Below are positions 34,622 to 44,617 of a stretch of DNA of 64,000 bases, one piece after another (within the stretch, counting starts at the first letter, position 1; each line of letters begins with the position of its first letter). This DNA comes from an uncultured Sphingomonadaceae bacterium (GTDB taxonomy: Bacteria > Pseudomonadota > Alphaproteobacteria > Sphingomonadales > Sphingomonadaceae): positions 338,506 through 402,505 of the forward strand of contig CANMGU010000002.1 of assembly GCA_947497455.1 (NCBI GenBank), in the 5' to 3' direction. Position numbers and translations under genes: made by a program. Under the pieces are notes generated by a model. The model worked only from the letters and a program-made list of their open reading frames with translations. It was not told the origin of the DNA and did no database searches.

Positions 34622-36415
34622 TTAGAAAATATAGTAGATTGCGAAACAGGCGGCCAAACCTACGCCGATGTTGAGCGGCAGGCCAATGCGGACAAAATCC
34701 GAAAAGCGGTAATTGCCCGCCGTATATACCAAAGTGTTCGTCTGATAGCCGACCGGCGTGGCAAAGCTGGCGGAGGCGCCGAACATCACGGCGACTAACA
34801 GGCTGCGAACATCCACGCCGGTTTGCTCTGCAATACCAATAACCAGCGGTGTCATTATGACAGCAACGGCGTTATTGGTCGCTGTTTCGGTAAGCAGGGA
34901 GGTCAGTGAATATATCGCGATGATCAGCCATAGCGGTGAAATCATGTTGAGCAGCGGTAGCAGCGTGTCGACAATCAACTGCACCGTGCCAGCATTTTCC
35001 AATCCTTTGCCCACCGCTAGCATGGCAAAAATCAATACAAGCACATTGCCATCAATCGCGCCCCATGCCTCTTCACTGTCAATACATTTGGTCAGCAAAA
35101 CTACGGCTACACCTAGCATCGCCAGTGCAGCAATGGGCATCACGCCCAAGGCCGCCGAGATAATGATGATCGCGAGGGTAAGGATGGCAACGGGCGCCCG
35201 CCTCCGCCGATAGGAACGCGCCTCTGGTTCCTGCAAGTGCACCAGGTCAGCATTTTCCTGCAATGTGCTGATCGAAATATCATCGGTCTGCACGAGCAGG
35301 CTATCGCCATGTCGGATACGCGCATCGGACAACGTGGGTCCAGCAATATGGCGTGGCCGCGACAAGCCGAGCACACGGGCAGGAACACGCGACAAGAAAG
35401 GCAGGCTAGGCAAAGACTTGCCGACAGACCGGTGGGACGGTCCAATAACCAGTTCCACCAGCCGCGTATGTTCATCACCCAGCGGTGTGACCGGCTGCTT
35501 GACGCCAGCATAGCCCAATGAAATTCCATCAATTTCGGCGAGAGACAACAACTCTTCCTGGGTTACTGCCGCGACCAATGTCTCTCCGCCTTCCAGGATA
35601 TGGTCGGAAAATTCAAACCGGTCGATATCGCGCCCGACGCGACGACCGATAACATCCACCCCGGAATGGGTGAACGCATTGATGCTGGAAATTTGCTTGC
35701 CGACAAAATCGCTGTCGTCGCGTATTCGAATGTCGGTCAGATAATAGGATTCTGGCATCTGGTCTGACAGGCTTTCACTGTCCCGCTTCGGCAAAAATAA
35801 CGGCCCCAATATGGCGATCATGACAATGCCTGTCACAGCCGCAATCAGGCCGACCTGAGTTATTTCAAACAAACCAAAAGCTGCTTGCCCGTTTTCCTGT
35901 GCAACACCGTCCACAAGCAAATTGGTCGACGTGCCGAGCAGGGTCAGGCTACCGCCTAAGATGGATATGTACGACAGTGGAATAAGAAGCTTGCTTGCTG
36001 CAATGCCGGAGACCTTGGCGATCTTGCGCATTATCGGGATCAGGATAATGACCACCGGTGTATTGTTGACGAAAGCGGAAGAGGCAAAGGTACCGCCAAG
36101 GAATCCACCGATCGCCATGAAAGGCCTGTTCTCCGCCTTGCGCGCGGCAAAACCCGCAAGCGCTTCAATGACTCCGGTCCGCACCAGTGCGCCAGACAAA
36201 ATGAACATCGCACCAATCGTCAGCGGCGCAGGATTGGAAAAGACCGACAGCATATCATCGCTGCTGAGCAACCCAAGCAACAGCATCAAGGCGGCCGCCA
36301 CCACCGCTGTCACTGCTGGCGGACGGCGTTCACCGACAAAAGCAGTAAATAGAGCAAATAATATCGCCAATCCAACATAGGGTTTCGCGACATCCCAGTA
36401 AGTGACCCAATCCAA
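34622..36415 (-). CDS. SLC13-family anion permease with RCK_C domains
   Basis: A 597-residue inner-membrane transporter of the DASS/ArsB-like (ion transporter) superfamily. Two blocks of membrane helices (about 1-200 and 395-597) flank a hydrophilic middle with two RCK_C (TrkA_C) domains (about 215-390), which usually bind a regulatory ligand. Family motifs include NNTPVVIILIPIMRKIA with a downstream GTSTNL helix-break, and near the end TETATNNAVAVIMTP, the sodium/anion-binding hairpins. Substrates in this class include sulfate and dicarboxylates; none is indicated here. It stands alone between the peroxiredoxin and metW. Confidence 0.9.
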   Translation of the reverse strand: MDWVTYWDVAKPYVGLAILFALFTAFVGERRPPAVTAVVAAALMLLLGLLSSDDMLSVFSNPAPLTIGAMFILSGALVRTGVIEALAGFAARKAENRPFMAIGGFLGGTFASSAFVNNTPVVIILIPIMRKIAKVSGIAASKLLIPLSYISILGGSLTLLGTSTNLLVDGVAQENGQAAFGLFEITQVGLIAAVTGIVMIAILGPLFLPKRDSESLSDQMPESYYLTDIRIRDDSDFVGKQISSINAFTHSGVDVIGRRVGRDIDRFEFSDHILEGGETLVAAVTQEELLSLAEIDGISLGYAGVKQPVTPLGDEHTRLVELVIGPSHRSVGKSLPSLPFLSRVPARVLGLSRPRHIAGPTLSDARIRHGDSLLVQTDDISISTLQENADLVHLQEPEARSYRRRRAPVAILTLAIIIISAALGVMPIAALAMLGVAVVLLTKCIDSEEAWGAIDGNVLVLIFAMLAVGKGLENAGTVQLIVDTLLPLLNMISPLWLIIAIYSLTSLLTETATNNAVAVIMTPLVIGIAEQTGVDVRSLLVAVMFGASASFATPVGYQTNTLVYTAGNYRFSDFVRIGLPLNIGVGLAACFAIYYIF

Positions 36416-36442
36416 ATTTCGCTCCTAATTATGGGTTGCTGC

Positions 36443-37033
36443 TTAACGCTTTAACAAAAAAACTGCATGTTCCGCGAGCAGATTGGCCATACCGCGAGTA
36501 GTTTGTTTGTCGCCGCTGAGGAACCATTGTCCTTCTTGCACGAGCCTAGCATCGCGCACCAGCGCCCGAAAATCATCAATAGTGACATGATGGATATTGG
36601 GCGTATCAAACCAGGTCTGCGGAAGCAGTCTCGTGACCGGCATCCGCCCGCCGAACAACAGCGACATCCGTACGCGCCAATGGGCAAAATTGGGGAAGCT
36701 GACAAAGGCCTGCTTACCTATGCGCAGCAATTCATCAACGATCTGATCGGGTCGGTGGGTTGTCTGTAGCGTCTGACTGAGGATCGCATAGTCGAAACTG
36801 CCATCCGGATAGGCAGATAGATCGGTGTCGGCATCCCCTTGCACAACCGACAGGCCTTTACTCACCGCGCTGGCGACATTGGCTGGATCAATCTCCAAAC
36901 CGCGCGCATCGACCTGCTTTTGATCCCGTAAGGCCGCCATCAGCGCACCATCCCCACAGCCGATATCGAGCACGCGCGCGTTAGCGGTGATATTGTCAGC
37001 GATAATCTGCAAATCCGGACGGAGTTTCGTCAT
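36443..37033 (-). CDS. metW: Methionine biosynthesis protein MetW
   Basis: A 196-residue Rossmann-fold methyltransferase-like protein with the SAM-binding motif [12 protein letters not shown]. Conserved MetW segments ([30 protein letters not shown] and [11 protein letters not shown]) are present. It overlaps metX by 4 nt, the standard metX-metW coupling of Proteobacteria, where MetW is needed for full homoserine O-acetyltransferase activity in some species. It is thought not to be a classical methyltransferase. Confidence 0.95.
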   Translation of the reverse strand: MTKLRPDLQIIADNITANARVLDIGCGDGALMAALRDQKQVDARGLEIDPANVASAVSKGLSVVQGDADTDLSAYPDGSFDYAILSQTLQTTHRPDQIVDELLRIGKQAFVSFPNFAHWRVRMSLLFGGRMPVTRLLPQTWFDTPNIHHVTIDDFRALVRDARLVQEGQWFLSGDKQTTRGMANLLAEHAVFLLKR

Positions 37034-38154
37034 ACATCTTCCCCCGCCTTCAAAAAGCCGTCGACAATCCGATTCATTTCAGGGTTTTCGAGCAGGAAGC
37101 TGTCATGACCAAAAGCACTGGACAATTCGACAAAGCTTGCTGCTGCGCCGGCCGCATTCAGGGCATGAACGATCGTCCGGGATTCACTGGTCGGATAGAG
37201 CCAATCGGTATCAAAGCTGATCAGACAAAAGCGTGTTTGGGATCCTTTGAACGCTTGGGCCAATGTTCCGCCATGAGCTTCGGCCAGGTCAAAATAATCC
37301 ATTGCCCGGGTAATATAAAGATAGCTGTTGGAGTCAAAACGATCGACAAAGCTAATTCCCTGATGGCGCAAATAGCTTTCCACCTGAAAATCCGCATCAA
37401 AACCGAATGTCTTGCTGTCCCGATCTTGTAGCCTGCGGCCAAATTTCTCGGTTAGACCTGCTTCCGACAGATAGGTGATGTGCGCAGCCATACGTGCCAC
37501 GGCGAGGCCGCTGCTCGGCGGATCATCATCGGCATAATAGGCCCCTCCACGCCAGCGGGGATCGGCCATGATTGCTTGTCGTCCGACCTCGTGAAACGCA
37601 ATATTTTGAGCACTATGGCGGGCAGCAGAAGCGATAATCACCGCCGATCTGACCCGCTCAGGATAGAGCGCAGTCCAGTTTATCGCCTGCATTCCGCCCA
37701 TTGATCCACCGATGACGGCATGAAGGCGCTCTATGCCCAGATGATCGAGAAGCAATGCCTGCGCACGCACCATGTCCGCGATGGTCAGCACTGGAAAGTT
37801 CATCCCCCAGGGCTTTTCGGTCGCCGGATTTATGGTTGCAGGTCCAGACGAACCCATGCAGCTGCCAATCACATTAGCGCAAACAACAAAATGCCGATCG
37901 GTGTCGACTGGCTTGCCCGGTCCCACCATGCGCGTCCACCAGCCATCCTTGCCGGTAACCGGATGGGTCGAAGCGACATATTGATCGCCGGTCAGAGCAT
38001 GGCAAATCAGGATCGCGTTGCTGGCATCGGCATTGAGCGTCCCATAGGTTTCATAAGCAAGATCCACAGGCGCAAGCTGGGCTCCGCTGTCCAATGGCAG
38101 CGGCCCCAGCAGGCGAACATTCCTGTTCAGACCGAACCGATCATCCTCATTCAT
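37030..38154 (-). CDS. metX: Homoserine O-acetyltransferase
   Basis: A 374-residue alpha/beta-hydrolase. The nucleophile Ser151 is in GGSMGGMQA, the histidine in FGHDSFL near the C-terminus, and HALTGDQY in the N-terminal half forms the oxyanion region. It acetylates (or succinylates, in some members) homoserine at the first committed step of methionine synthesis. Divergent from hisC; metW is coupled downstream. No SAM riboswitch could be recognised in the 111-bp leader, though such elements often precede metX in alphaproteobacteria. The acyl donor cannot be fixed from motifs alone. Confidence 0.95.
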   Translation of the reverse strand: MNEDDRFGLNRNVRLLGPLPLDSGAQLAPVDLAYETYGTLNADASNAILICHALTGDQYVASTHPVTGKDGWWTRMVGPGKPVDTDRHFVVCANVIGSCMGSSGPATINPATEKPWGMNFPVLTIADMVRAQALLLDHLGIERLHAVIGGSMGGMQAINWTALYPERVRSAVIIASAARHSAQNIAFHEVGRQAIMADPRWRGGAYYADDDPPSSGLAVARMAAHITYLSEAGLTEKFGRRLQDRDSKTFGFDADFQVESYLRHQGISFVDRFDSNSYLYITRAMDYFDLAEAHGGTLAQAFKGSQTRFCLISFDTDWLYPTSESRTIVHALNAAGAAASFVELSSAFGHDSFLLENPEMNRIVDGFLKAGEDV

Positions 38155-38265
38155 CGGCGTAGCAATATCAGGCAGACGCAGACTAGCAAGCGTTTATAGG
38201 TGCTTAGCGCAGCAGTTATGAACACTGTTGTTGATCGTTCTGGATAGCGCGGGTAAGGCCGGACC

Positions 38266-39363
38266 ATGACCAAACCAGAGCCCAAATCATACATATCAGC
38301 GATTCACGCCTACACACCCGGCAAGGCGAAAGCCGATGATGGACGCGTCCTCGTCAAGCTCTCCGCCAATGAAAATCCGCTTGGCTGTAGCGCCGATGCC
38401 AGTGCAGCGCTTGCAGCACAGGCGGGCAATGTCGCACGCTATCCCGATCCAGCCAGTCATGCGCTGCGTAATGCACTAGCGGACACTTATGGAGTGGAAG
38501 CGGATCGGATCGTTTGCGGAACCGGGTCCGATGAGCTTCTAAATCTGGTTGCCGCCGGTTATGCTGGCGTCGGTGACGAGATTATCCATGTCAACTACGG
38601 TTTCATGGTTTACGAGATTGCCACACGCAAGGTTGGCGCGGAAGTGGTGATGGCTCCCGACAATGATTACGGCACTGACGTGGACGGCCTGCTGGCGTTG
38701 GTAACGGATAAAACGCGCGTTATCTATCTCGCCAATCCCAACAACCCGACCGGCACTCTGACGTCTGACAGCGAGATCGAACGCCTCCATGCCGGTCTAC
38801 CGGAAGATGTCGTGCTGGTGCTGGATCAGGCTTATGGAGAATATCTCGACAATGATGGCTCCGCCAGCTTCGAACTGGCGCGCCAACATGGCAATGTCCT
38901 GATTACACGGACTTTCTCGAAAATCTATGGGCTCGCCGCTGAGCGTATTGGCTGGGCCTATGGTCAGCCGCATCTTATCGATACGCTTAATCGGATACGC
39001 GGACCGTTTAATGTGACAAGCGCTGGTCAGGCTGCGGCCATCGCAGCTTTGGCCGATCAGAATTTTGTCATCCAAAGCCGGGAGCATAATGCCAAAGAGC
39101 GCGAATGGATGGGGGGCGAGATTGCCGCCTTATCCAATCACGGCCTGCGCGCCATTCCATCCGCCGCCAATTTCATATTGGTGCTGTTTGACGGAACGGT
39201 GAGCGCAGAAATAGCGGACCGGAAACTGGTGGATGCTGGCTACGTCGTTCGCAGATTGCCGGATCAGGGACTCGGCCATGCCCTGCGCATCACCATCGGT
39301 ACTGAGGAAGAAAATCGCGGCTTTATGGACGCACTGAGGTCAATATTGGAAACCAGCGCCTAA
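38266..39363 (+). CDS. hisC: Histidinol-phosphate aminotransferase
   Basis: A 365-residue class I/II PLP aminotransferase. The PLP lysine is in TRTFSKIYGLAAERIGW, a HisC-type context, with the substrate-side segments KLSANENPLG near the N-terminus and NPNNPTGT mid-chain. It converts imidazole acetol phosphate to histidinol phosphate. The stop overlaps the start of the tyrA-like gene (TAATG), so the two form an operon; in many alphaproteobacteria this pairing reflects a shared role of HisC in aromatic amino acid synthesis. Confidence 0.93.
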   Translation: MTKPEPKSYISAIHAYTPGKAKADDGRVLVKLSANENPLGCSADASAALAAQAGNVARYPDPASHALRNALADTYGVEADRIVCGTGSDELLNLVAAGYAGVGDEIIHVNYGFMVYEIATRKVGAEVVMAPDNDYGTDVDGLLALVTDKTRVIYLANPNNPTGTLTSDSEIERLHAGLPEDVVLVLDQAYGEYLDNDGSASFELARQHGNVLITRTFSKIYGLAAERIGWAYGQPHLIDTLNRIRGPFNVTSAGQAAAIAALADQNFVIQSREHNAKEREWMGGEIAALSNHGLRAIPSAANFILVLFDGTVSAEIADRKLVDAGYVVRRLPDQGLGHALRITIGTEEENRGFMDALRSILETSA

Positions 39364-40271
39364 TGCTGCCTTTCGCGAATATCACGATTATTGGCCTAGG
39401 CCTGATCGGCTCTTCCATCGCCCATGGCGTCAGAGCCAGCATGCCATCGGCACGCATAACCGGTTTTGACGCAGACGCCGCCGTTCGTGCCCGGGTGCAA
39501 GAGCTCGGCTTTTGCGATGATGTTGCGGACAACGCTGGCGCAGCCGTGATTGACGCCGATCTTGTCCTGCTTTGCGTGCCAGTTGGGGCCATGGCGTCAA
39601 TCGCTTCGGAAATGGCAGAAGACCTGCCCAAAGAAGCGGTCATCAGCGATGTTGGATCATCCAAAGGTAATGTTATTGCCTCGCTGCAAGCTGCCTTGCC
39701 AGAGGTACGGATCATCCCAGCTCATCCGGTCGCGGGCACTGAACATAGTGGGCCCGATGCCGGTTTTGCCACCCTGTTCCACGACCGTTGGTGTATATTA
39801 ACGCCGCCAGAAGATGCCGAGAAAGGCGATATCGAACGCGTACGTGCCTTTTGGGAAAAACTGGGTGCGAATATCGAGATTATGGATGCGAAACATCACG
39901 ATCTGGTACTTGCCGTAACCAGCCATTTGCCACATCTTATCGCCTATACGATAGTGGGTACTGCATCTGACCTGGAGGATGTCACGCGTAGCGAAGTGAT
40001 AAAATATTCTGCAGGCGGCTTTCGTGACTTCACCCGCATCGCAGCCTCCGATCCAACCATGTGGCGTGATGTGTTCATGTCGAACAAGGACGCTGTCCTT
40101 GAGATGCTGCAGCGTTTTTCTGAAGATCTCACGGCTCTGCAACGCGCCATCCGCTGGGATAAGGGCGACGAGCTGTTTGACCTGTTCACAAAAACCCGAG
40201 CCATCCGCCGGCGGATTATCGAAGAGGGGCAAGATGATGCCGCTCCCGATTTCGGCCGGAGTCATGAATAG
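39363..40271 (+). CDS. tyrA: Prephenate/arogenate dehydrogenase family protein
   Basis: A 302-residue TyrA-type dehydrogenase with the N-terminal NAD(P)-binding loop IGLGLIGSSIAHG, a VSDVGSSKG-type segment (ISDVGSSKGNVI) and the catalytic histidine region HPVAGTEHSGP. It oxidatively decarboxylates prephenate or arogenate toward tyrosine. The HisC partner encoded upstream could provide the transaminase step. Whether prephenate or arogenate is the substrate is not resolved by sequence; alphaproteobacterial homologues are often cyclohexadienyl (dual) dehydrogenases. Confidence 0.92.
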   Translation: MLPFANITIIGLGLIGSSIAHGVRASMPSARITGFDADAAVRARVQELGFCDDVADNAGAAVIDADLVLLCVPVGAMASIASEMAEDLPKEAVISDVGSSKGNVIASLQAALPEVRIIPAHPVAGTEHSGPDAGFATLFHDRWCILTPPEDAEKGDIERVRAFWEKLGANIEIMDAKHHDLVLAVTSHLPHLIAYTIVGTASDLEDVTRSEVIKYSAGGFRDFTRIAASDPTMWRDVFMSNKDAVLEMLQRFSEDLTALQRAIRWDKGDELFDLFTKTRAIRRRIIEEGQDDAAPDFGRSHE

Positions 40272-40493
40272 TTCACTGCAGAAATTTTCATGGCTTGGAA
40301 GCGGTTATCGAATGCGGTGATGTTGTCACCAAACCTTCTGCTTCTTCTCGATGCTAATCGTAAGTTTTTGTCACGGGTCCTTTTATTCAAAGGCTGTTTA
40401 GGGTAGCAATCTTTCAGGGGTAGCGATGTTTGGAGCACTATCCTGCGCCGAGAATTTGGTTTCTCTGACCAGAATAGGGGTATATTCAATCAA

Positions 40494-41306
40494 GTGACCG
40501 ACAGCAAAGCGCATCATATAGTTTTTGCCAATGAAAAAGGCGGCACCGGTAAGTCCACCACCGCAGTTCATGTTGCTGTTGCACTCGCTTATCAGGGGCA
40601 TAAGGTTGCAGTCATCGATCTCGATCCGCGCCAGCGCACCCTGTATCGCTATCTCGAAAACCGCAAAGCGACGATGGACAGGCTGGATATTGAAATTCCG
40701 CAGCCCTATTTTGAAGTATTCGAACATGACAATCTCGCCCGGCTTGAACAGCTGGTCGAACGGATGAGTCACGGTGTTGACTATCTGCTATATGATACTC
40801 CCGGCCGGGATGACAAATTTGCTCGCTTTGTTGCGACCCGCGCCAATACTTTGGTGACCCCGATTAATGACAGCTTCGTCGATTTTGACCTGATCGGACA
40901 AGTGGATCCCGAGACGTTCAAGGTCCGTAAACTCAGCTTTTATGCCGAACTTATCTGGGAGGCTCGTAAAGCCCGGGCCAAGGCGGACGGCACAACGATT
41001 GACTGGGTGGTGCTGCGCAATCGCACCCAGCATGTCGAGGCACATAATATGCAGCGCGTCATCTCTGCCTTGACGGAGTTATCGCAACGCGTGGGCTTTC
41101 GCGTGATTCCAGGGTTGAGCGAGCGAGTTATTTATCGCGAGCTCTTCCCAGCTGGCCTGACAATGCTCGACAAGCAACATCTGGGTCGACTTGCCACCAG
41201 TCATATTGCTGCACGGCAGGAACTGCGTGAGTTGATCAAGCATCTGGCACTACCCCAGCCAGAGGGCGAACGGCCAAGCTTTGGCAAACCCAAGCTGGTC
41301 GCCTGA
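40494..41306 (+). CDS. mipZ: Division-plane positioning ATPase MipZ
   Basis: A 270-residue ParA/MinD-superfamily ATPase. The deviant Walker A NEKGGTGKSTT is at 13-23 and the Walker B-like DTPGRDD follows mid-chain. Sequence features such as IDLDPRQRTLYRYLENR and RNRTQH match alphaproteobacterial MipZ, which forms a gradient from the ParB-bound poles and blocks FtsZ assembly away from midcell. The start is GTG with an AGGGG about 13 nt upstream, so translation may be weak. The dnaJ-like gene follows after 3 nt. Confidence 0.93.
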   Translation: MTDSKAHHIVFANEKGGTGKSTTAVHVAVALAYQGHKVAVIDLDPRQRTLYRYLENRKATMDRLDIEIPQPYFEVFEHDNLARLEQLVERMSHGVDYLLYDTPGRDDKFARFVATRANTLVTPINDSFVDFDLIGQVDPETFKVRKLSFYAELIWEARKARAKADGTTIDWVVLRNRTQHVEAHNMQRVISALTELSQRVGFRVIPGLSERVIYRELFPAGLTMLDKQHLGRLATSHIAARQELRELIKHLALPQPEGERPSFGKPKLVA

Positions 41307-41309
41307 TCC

Positions 41310-41744
41310 ATGACGTTCATGCTGGTCCTCAGCGCTTCGGTCATCGCGGCTCTGATCCTGTCTGGCCGGGCAAAGACTATGAACGCCAATGACTGGCTGG
41401 CCGTGGCGGTCGCTCTGCTGGGCGTGAATTTGTTTCGCGGCGGTAGCTGGATAATGGGCAGTGGGCTCGTCATCGCGGCAATAGCATGGGGCGGATCTAA
41501 GCTTTTGGCCGAATTTAAGCTTAGCAAGCCTGCACAACGCAAGCCCCGTGATTTCGAACTGGACCGGGCACGATCACTTTTGGGTGTGCCGGACGATGCC
41601 GATCAGGCAGCAATCAACAATGCCTGGCGCGCGTGCCTTAGCGAACATCATCCCGACCGCGGTGGTGACGAGCAAATAGCACGTCAAATCAACAGGGCCC
41701 GGGACATATTGCTAGAGGAACTGCAGACCATCAATCACCGCTAA
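41310..41744 (+). CDS. Membrane-anchored DnaJ-domain protein
   Basis: A 144-residue protein with two closely spaced hydrophobic segments at the N-terminus (about 1-21 and 25-65) and a C-terminal J domain of about 55 residues. The HPD motif is present (HHPDRGGDEQIA), so it can stimulate an Hsp70 ATPase. The first helix of the J domain begins at RSLLGVPDDADQAAI. It follows mipZ after only 3 nt. Similar small J proteins accompany mipZ in other sphingomonads; a joint role is not shown. Confidence 0.88.
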   Translation: MTFMLVLSASVIAALILSGRAKTMNANDWLAVAVALLGVNLFRGGSWIMGSGLVIAAIAWGGSKLLAEFKLSKPAQRKPRDFELDRARSLLGVPDDADQAAINNAWRACLSEHHPDRGGDEQIARQINRARDILLEELQTINHR

Positions 41745-41864
41745 GCTGACCCGCTGGTGCGATGCGAAAACCAGATGGGGCTAGCTTTTGCACCCAGGTC
41801 TTTATATTGTTGTACGAGCAAAATTTCCCTTCAGATCCTACCCTCCATTAAGGAAAAACCATAC

Positions 41865-43274
41865 ATGACCGCACGCACATCCCATCAGTTTGATCCGTCC
41901 AGTTTGCGGGAATATGATATTCGCGGGATCATCGGAGAAACACTGGGCAATGATGATGCCTACGCAATCGGCCGGGGCTTTGGCACATTGATCGCGCGGG
42001 CCGGGGGCACGGCAGTAGTCACCGGCTATGATGGTCGCACCAGTTCTCCAATGCTCGAAGATGCGCTTATCGAGGGGCTAAATGATGCTGGTGTTAATGC
42101 TGTTTCGATTGGCATGGGGCCAACTCCGATGTTGTACTATGCAGAATGTGTGTTGGACCAAGTACAGGGTGGAATCGAGATCACCGGCAGCCATAATCCC
42201 GCCAACTATAATGGCTTCAAAATGGTATTTCAGGGGCGGCCGTTTTTCGGGGCAGATATTCAAAAGCTCGGCGTGATGGCAGCGAACGGCGACTGGGACA
42301 AGCCAGCTGATGATGCAGTTGGTAATATAGAGCGCATCGACATTATCGATGAATATGTCGCGCGACTGACCCAAAATTTCACCGGAGACGCAATGAAGAT
42401 CGGCTGGGATGCGGGCAATGGTGCTGCGGGTCCGGTGATTGAAAAACTCACTGCAAACCTGCCGGGCGAGCATCATCTGCTCTACACCGATGTCGATGGC
42501 AATTTTCCCAATCACCATCCTGATCCTACCGAAGAGAAAAACCTGATCGACCTGAAAAAGCTTGTCGCGGAAAAAAGGCTCGATTTCGGTGTGGCATTTG
42601 ATGGCGATGGTGATCGTATCGGCGCAATTGACGGGGAAGGGCGCGTAATTTGGGGTGACCAACTCCTACAAATCTATGCCGAAGACGTGCTCAAGTCGGA
42701 GCAAGGTGCAACCATCATTGCGGATGTAAAAGCTTCGCAGGCACTTTACGACCGGATTGCAGCTTTGGGCGGCGAGCCGCTTATGTGGAAAACCGGACAC
42801 AGTTTGATCAAGTCGAAAATGAAGGAAGTCTCTTCACCGCTTGCAGGCGAAATGAGCGGTCATGTCTTTTTCAAACATGACTATTATGGTTTTGATGATG
42901 CGCCCTATGCGGCCGTTCGCCTCATTCAGGCAGCGACCAATATCGGCAAAAGCGTGACCCAGCTGCGTAGCGATATGGTCGAAATGATAAATACGCCGGA
43001 AATGCGCTTCCAGGTCGATGAAAGTCGCAAGTTCACAGTGATTGATGAGATATTGGAACGGCTTGCAGCCGATGGCGCTGACGTCAACAATACCGATGGC
43101 GCACGGGTGAACACCGAAGACGGCTGGTGGTTGTTACGGGCTTCGAATACGCAGGACGTGCTGGTCGCACGCGCCGAAGCGAAGTCGGAAGAAGGACTGG
43201 AACGACTAATGACACAAATCGATGAGCAATTGGCGCTGTCCGGTTTGGAGCGGGGCGAGACAGTCGGGCATTAG
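41865..43274 (+). CDS. pgmG: Bifunctional phosphomannomutase/phosphoglucomutase
   Basis: A 469-residue alpha-D-phosphohexomutase. The ATG at 41865 has AAGGA upstream; longer in-frame starts lack one. The phosphoserine is Ser109 in TGSHNP, the metal loop is FDGDGDRIG, the sugar-binding loop is GEMSGHVFF, and a C-terminal phosphate-binding segment is RASNTQDVLVARAEA. Sphingomonad PgmG interconverts mannose/glucose 1- and 6-phosphates and feeds EPS precursors such as those of gellan-type polymers. It therefore links to the surface-polysaccharide genes at the window start. Transcription probably starts from its own 120-bp upstream region. Confidence 0.94.
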   Translation: MTARTSHQFDPSSLREYDIRGIIGETLGNDDAYAIGRGFGTLIARAGGTAVVTGYDGRTSSPMLEDALIEGLNDAGVNAVSIGMGPTPMLYYAECVLDQVQGGIEITGSHNPANYNGFKMVFQGRPFFGADIQKLGVMAANGDWDKPADDAVGNIERIDIIDEYVARLTQNFTGDAMKIGWDAGNGAAGPVIEKLTANLPGEHHLLYTDVDGNFPNHHPDPTEEKNLIDLKKLVAEKRLDFGVAFDGDGDRIGAIDGEGRVIWGDQLLQIYAEDVLKSEQGATIIADVKASQALYDRIAALGGEPLMWKTGHSLIKSKMKEVSSPLAGEMSGHVFFKHDYYGFDDAPYAAVRLIQAATNIGKSVTQLRSDMVEMINTPEMRFQVDESRKFTVIDEILERLAADGADVNNTDGARVNTEDGWWLLRASNTQDVLVARAEAKSEEGLERLMTQIDEQLALSGLERGETVGH

Positions 43275-43338
43275 CAGCGGCAATAGCTGCTTCATCCCAA
43301 AGCGGACTATTGCGGAACCGACGCGACATTCAATTATG

Positions 43339-43354
43339 GGACCAGAATGGGTCC
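43339..43354 (+). terminator. Possible weak terminator after pgmG
   Basis: GGACC and GGTCC form a 5-bp stem with a 6-nt loop just past pgmG, followed by TTCTACTTTTC. The T tract is interrupted, and the element ends next to the stop of the convergent hydroxylase gene. Marginal by usual rules. Confidence 0.3.
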
Positions 43355-43356
43355 TT

Positions 43357-44505
43357 CTACTTTTCGGTATCCTGCTCTTTGGCATTTTGCGGACCAAATA
43401 TCTTTTGATCCGGCACGAATGGCGCGATCAGTAGTCCAGCCATGGTCATGGGGTAATTCGGGGATGTACCAATTCCAATCTTATCGTGTGGGCGCTCGCC
43501 CTTCACCTTGTGGAAGGTGCCGAACAGGATATCCCACACGATAAATTCGCCGCCATAGTTGGAATCGCCTACAGCCTTGTTGGGATAGTGATGATAGCGG
43601 TGATTATCGCCGATCGAGAATATATATTCCCAAAAACCAAGCTTCAGGTCGATATTGCTATGCTGGAATATGCCAATGCTGAGCTGCATAAGGATCGCAA
43701 CCATTATGATCTCGGCCGAAGGCTGCAGGAGCGCATAGGGAATTGCAAAGAGCAGCGCTTGGCCGACGACCTCAACGGGGTGGCTGCGTATGCCATTGAG
43801 CCAGTATAAGCGCTTGACCGAATGATGCGCTGCATGAAACCGCCACAAAAATGGCACTTCATGAAGCGCACGATGTAGCCAGTAGCGGAAGAAATCCTTG
43901 ATCAATATGAAAAGGAAAACTTGGACAACGCCCGGTAAGTTTGTGGGCCACAGATTATGTCCGTAAGGTTCCAACGCTTCGAAAAGGCTTACAAGAAACA
44001 GAACTTGGATGAGATATTTGGCAAAACCGTTCCAGAAAGCGCCGGAAATGAACATCATGAGATCGACCGATGTGTCGTTGCCGCCTTCCAACCAGTTTCG
44101 ACTGAATGGCATCAAACGCTCCATCGGGGCAAAAATACTGCCGATGATAACCGGCACGAGTGCCAGTGTTAATAATGAGTCAAAGGTCACTCCGTTTTCC
44201 GCAAATTTGAATCCCATGATGAGCGAGATGATTAGGGTCGCGGGGAAGATTATGTGCGACAAGACAGTCCGCAGAAATGTTCCTTCGAGTTTGTAAGACG
44301 CTGCATCGAGATGTTTCAGTGCCCAGTTCATTGGCCTGACAATCACATAGGAACCGCCTGATTCGATAATATTCAGCGGCATCCCCGCCCATTTCTCAAG
44401 CTGGCGGGCAAATCGAGCGCGCGCAGGCAGTTCCTTATTTTTGAACGATTTCTGCGCTGAAGATTGATTGGTTTGATTTTGGAGAAAGGATTTGATGACG
44501 GTCAT
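43357..44505 (-). CDS. Sterol desaturase/fatty acid hydroxylase family protein
   Basis: A 382-residue integral membrane di-iron enzyme. The ATG at 44505 is preferred to the GTG four codons upstream. Histidine clusters HRALH, HAAHHS and HRYHHYPNK provide the expected metal ligands, lying between membrane helices (about 90-250). Family members hydroxylate or desaturate lipids, sterols or carotenoids. A perfect TTAATGAAC-N2-GTTCATTAA palindrome lies 40 bp upstream, and a tetR gene is the next gene upstream on the same strand, so expression is probably repressed by that regulator. The substrate is unknown. Confidence 0.88.
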   Translation of the reverse strand: MTVIKSFLQNQTNQSSAQKSFKNKELPARARFARQLEKWAGMPLNIIESGGSYVIVRPMNWALKHLDAASYKLEGTFLRTVLSHIIFPATLIISLIMGFKFAENGVTFDSLLTLALVPVIIGSIFAPMERLMPFSRNWLEGGNDTSVDLMMFISGAFWNGFAKYLIQVLFLVSLFEALEPYGHNLWPTNLPGVVQVFLFILIKDFFRYWLHRALHEVPFLWRFHAAHHSVKRLYWLNGIRSHPVEVVGQALLFAIPYALLQPSAEIIMVAILMQLSIGIFQHSNIDLKLGFWEYIFSIGDNHRYHHYPNKAVGDSNYGGEFIVWDILFGTFHKVKGERPHDKIGIGTSPNYPMTMAGLLIAPFVPDQKIFGPQNAKEQDTEK

Positions 44506-44544
44506 TCTGTCTCTCACACGTTCGGATTCACAAGGCGTTTTTAA

Positions 44545-44564
44545 TTAATGAACGTGTTCATTAA
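44545..44564 (-). promoter_or_regulatory. TetR-type operator upstream of the hydroxylase gene
   Basis: Perfect 9-bp arms TTAATGAAC and GTTCATTAA around a GT centre, about 40 bp before the hydroxylase start. The core TGAAC-N2-GTTCA recurs at 45345-45358 in front of tetR and the VOC gene. Both symmetry and duplication suit binding of the TetR protein encoded between them. Confidence 0.75.
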
Positions 44565-44617
44565 ATGTGTCAAGACTACCGGCGATCGGAAAAGCGGGGC
44601 TAGTACATCAAATCCAC

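Noticed and set aside
38155..38265. Possible SAM-II riboswitch upstream of metX
   Set aside because: Alphaproteobacterial metX genes often have one, but the conserved pseudoknot sequences could not be found in this leader.
40316..40330. GGTGA-N5-TCACC hairpin after tyrA as a terminator
   Set aside because: The stem is only 5 bp and no T tract follows it.
41439..41449. GGCGGTAGCTG, resembling the RfaH ops element
   Set aside because: It is inside the DnaJ-like coding sequence, far from the polysaccharide operons, and deviates from the ops pattern after position nine; probably chance.
43222..43434. Short ORF with a hydrophobic stretch at the pgmG/hydroxylase junction
   Set aside because: It overlaps the ends of two clear genes, and its hydrophobic part is antisense to the hydroxylase C-terminus.
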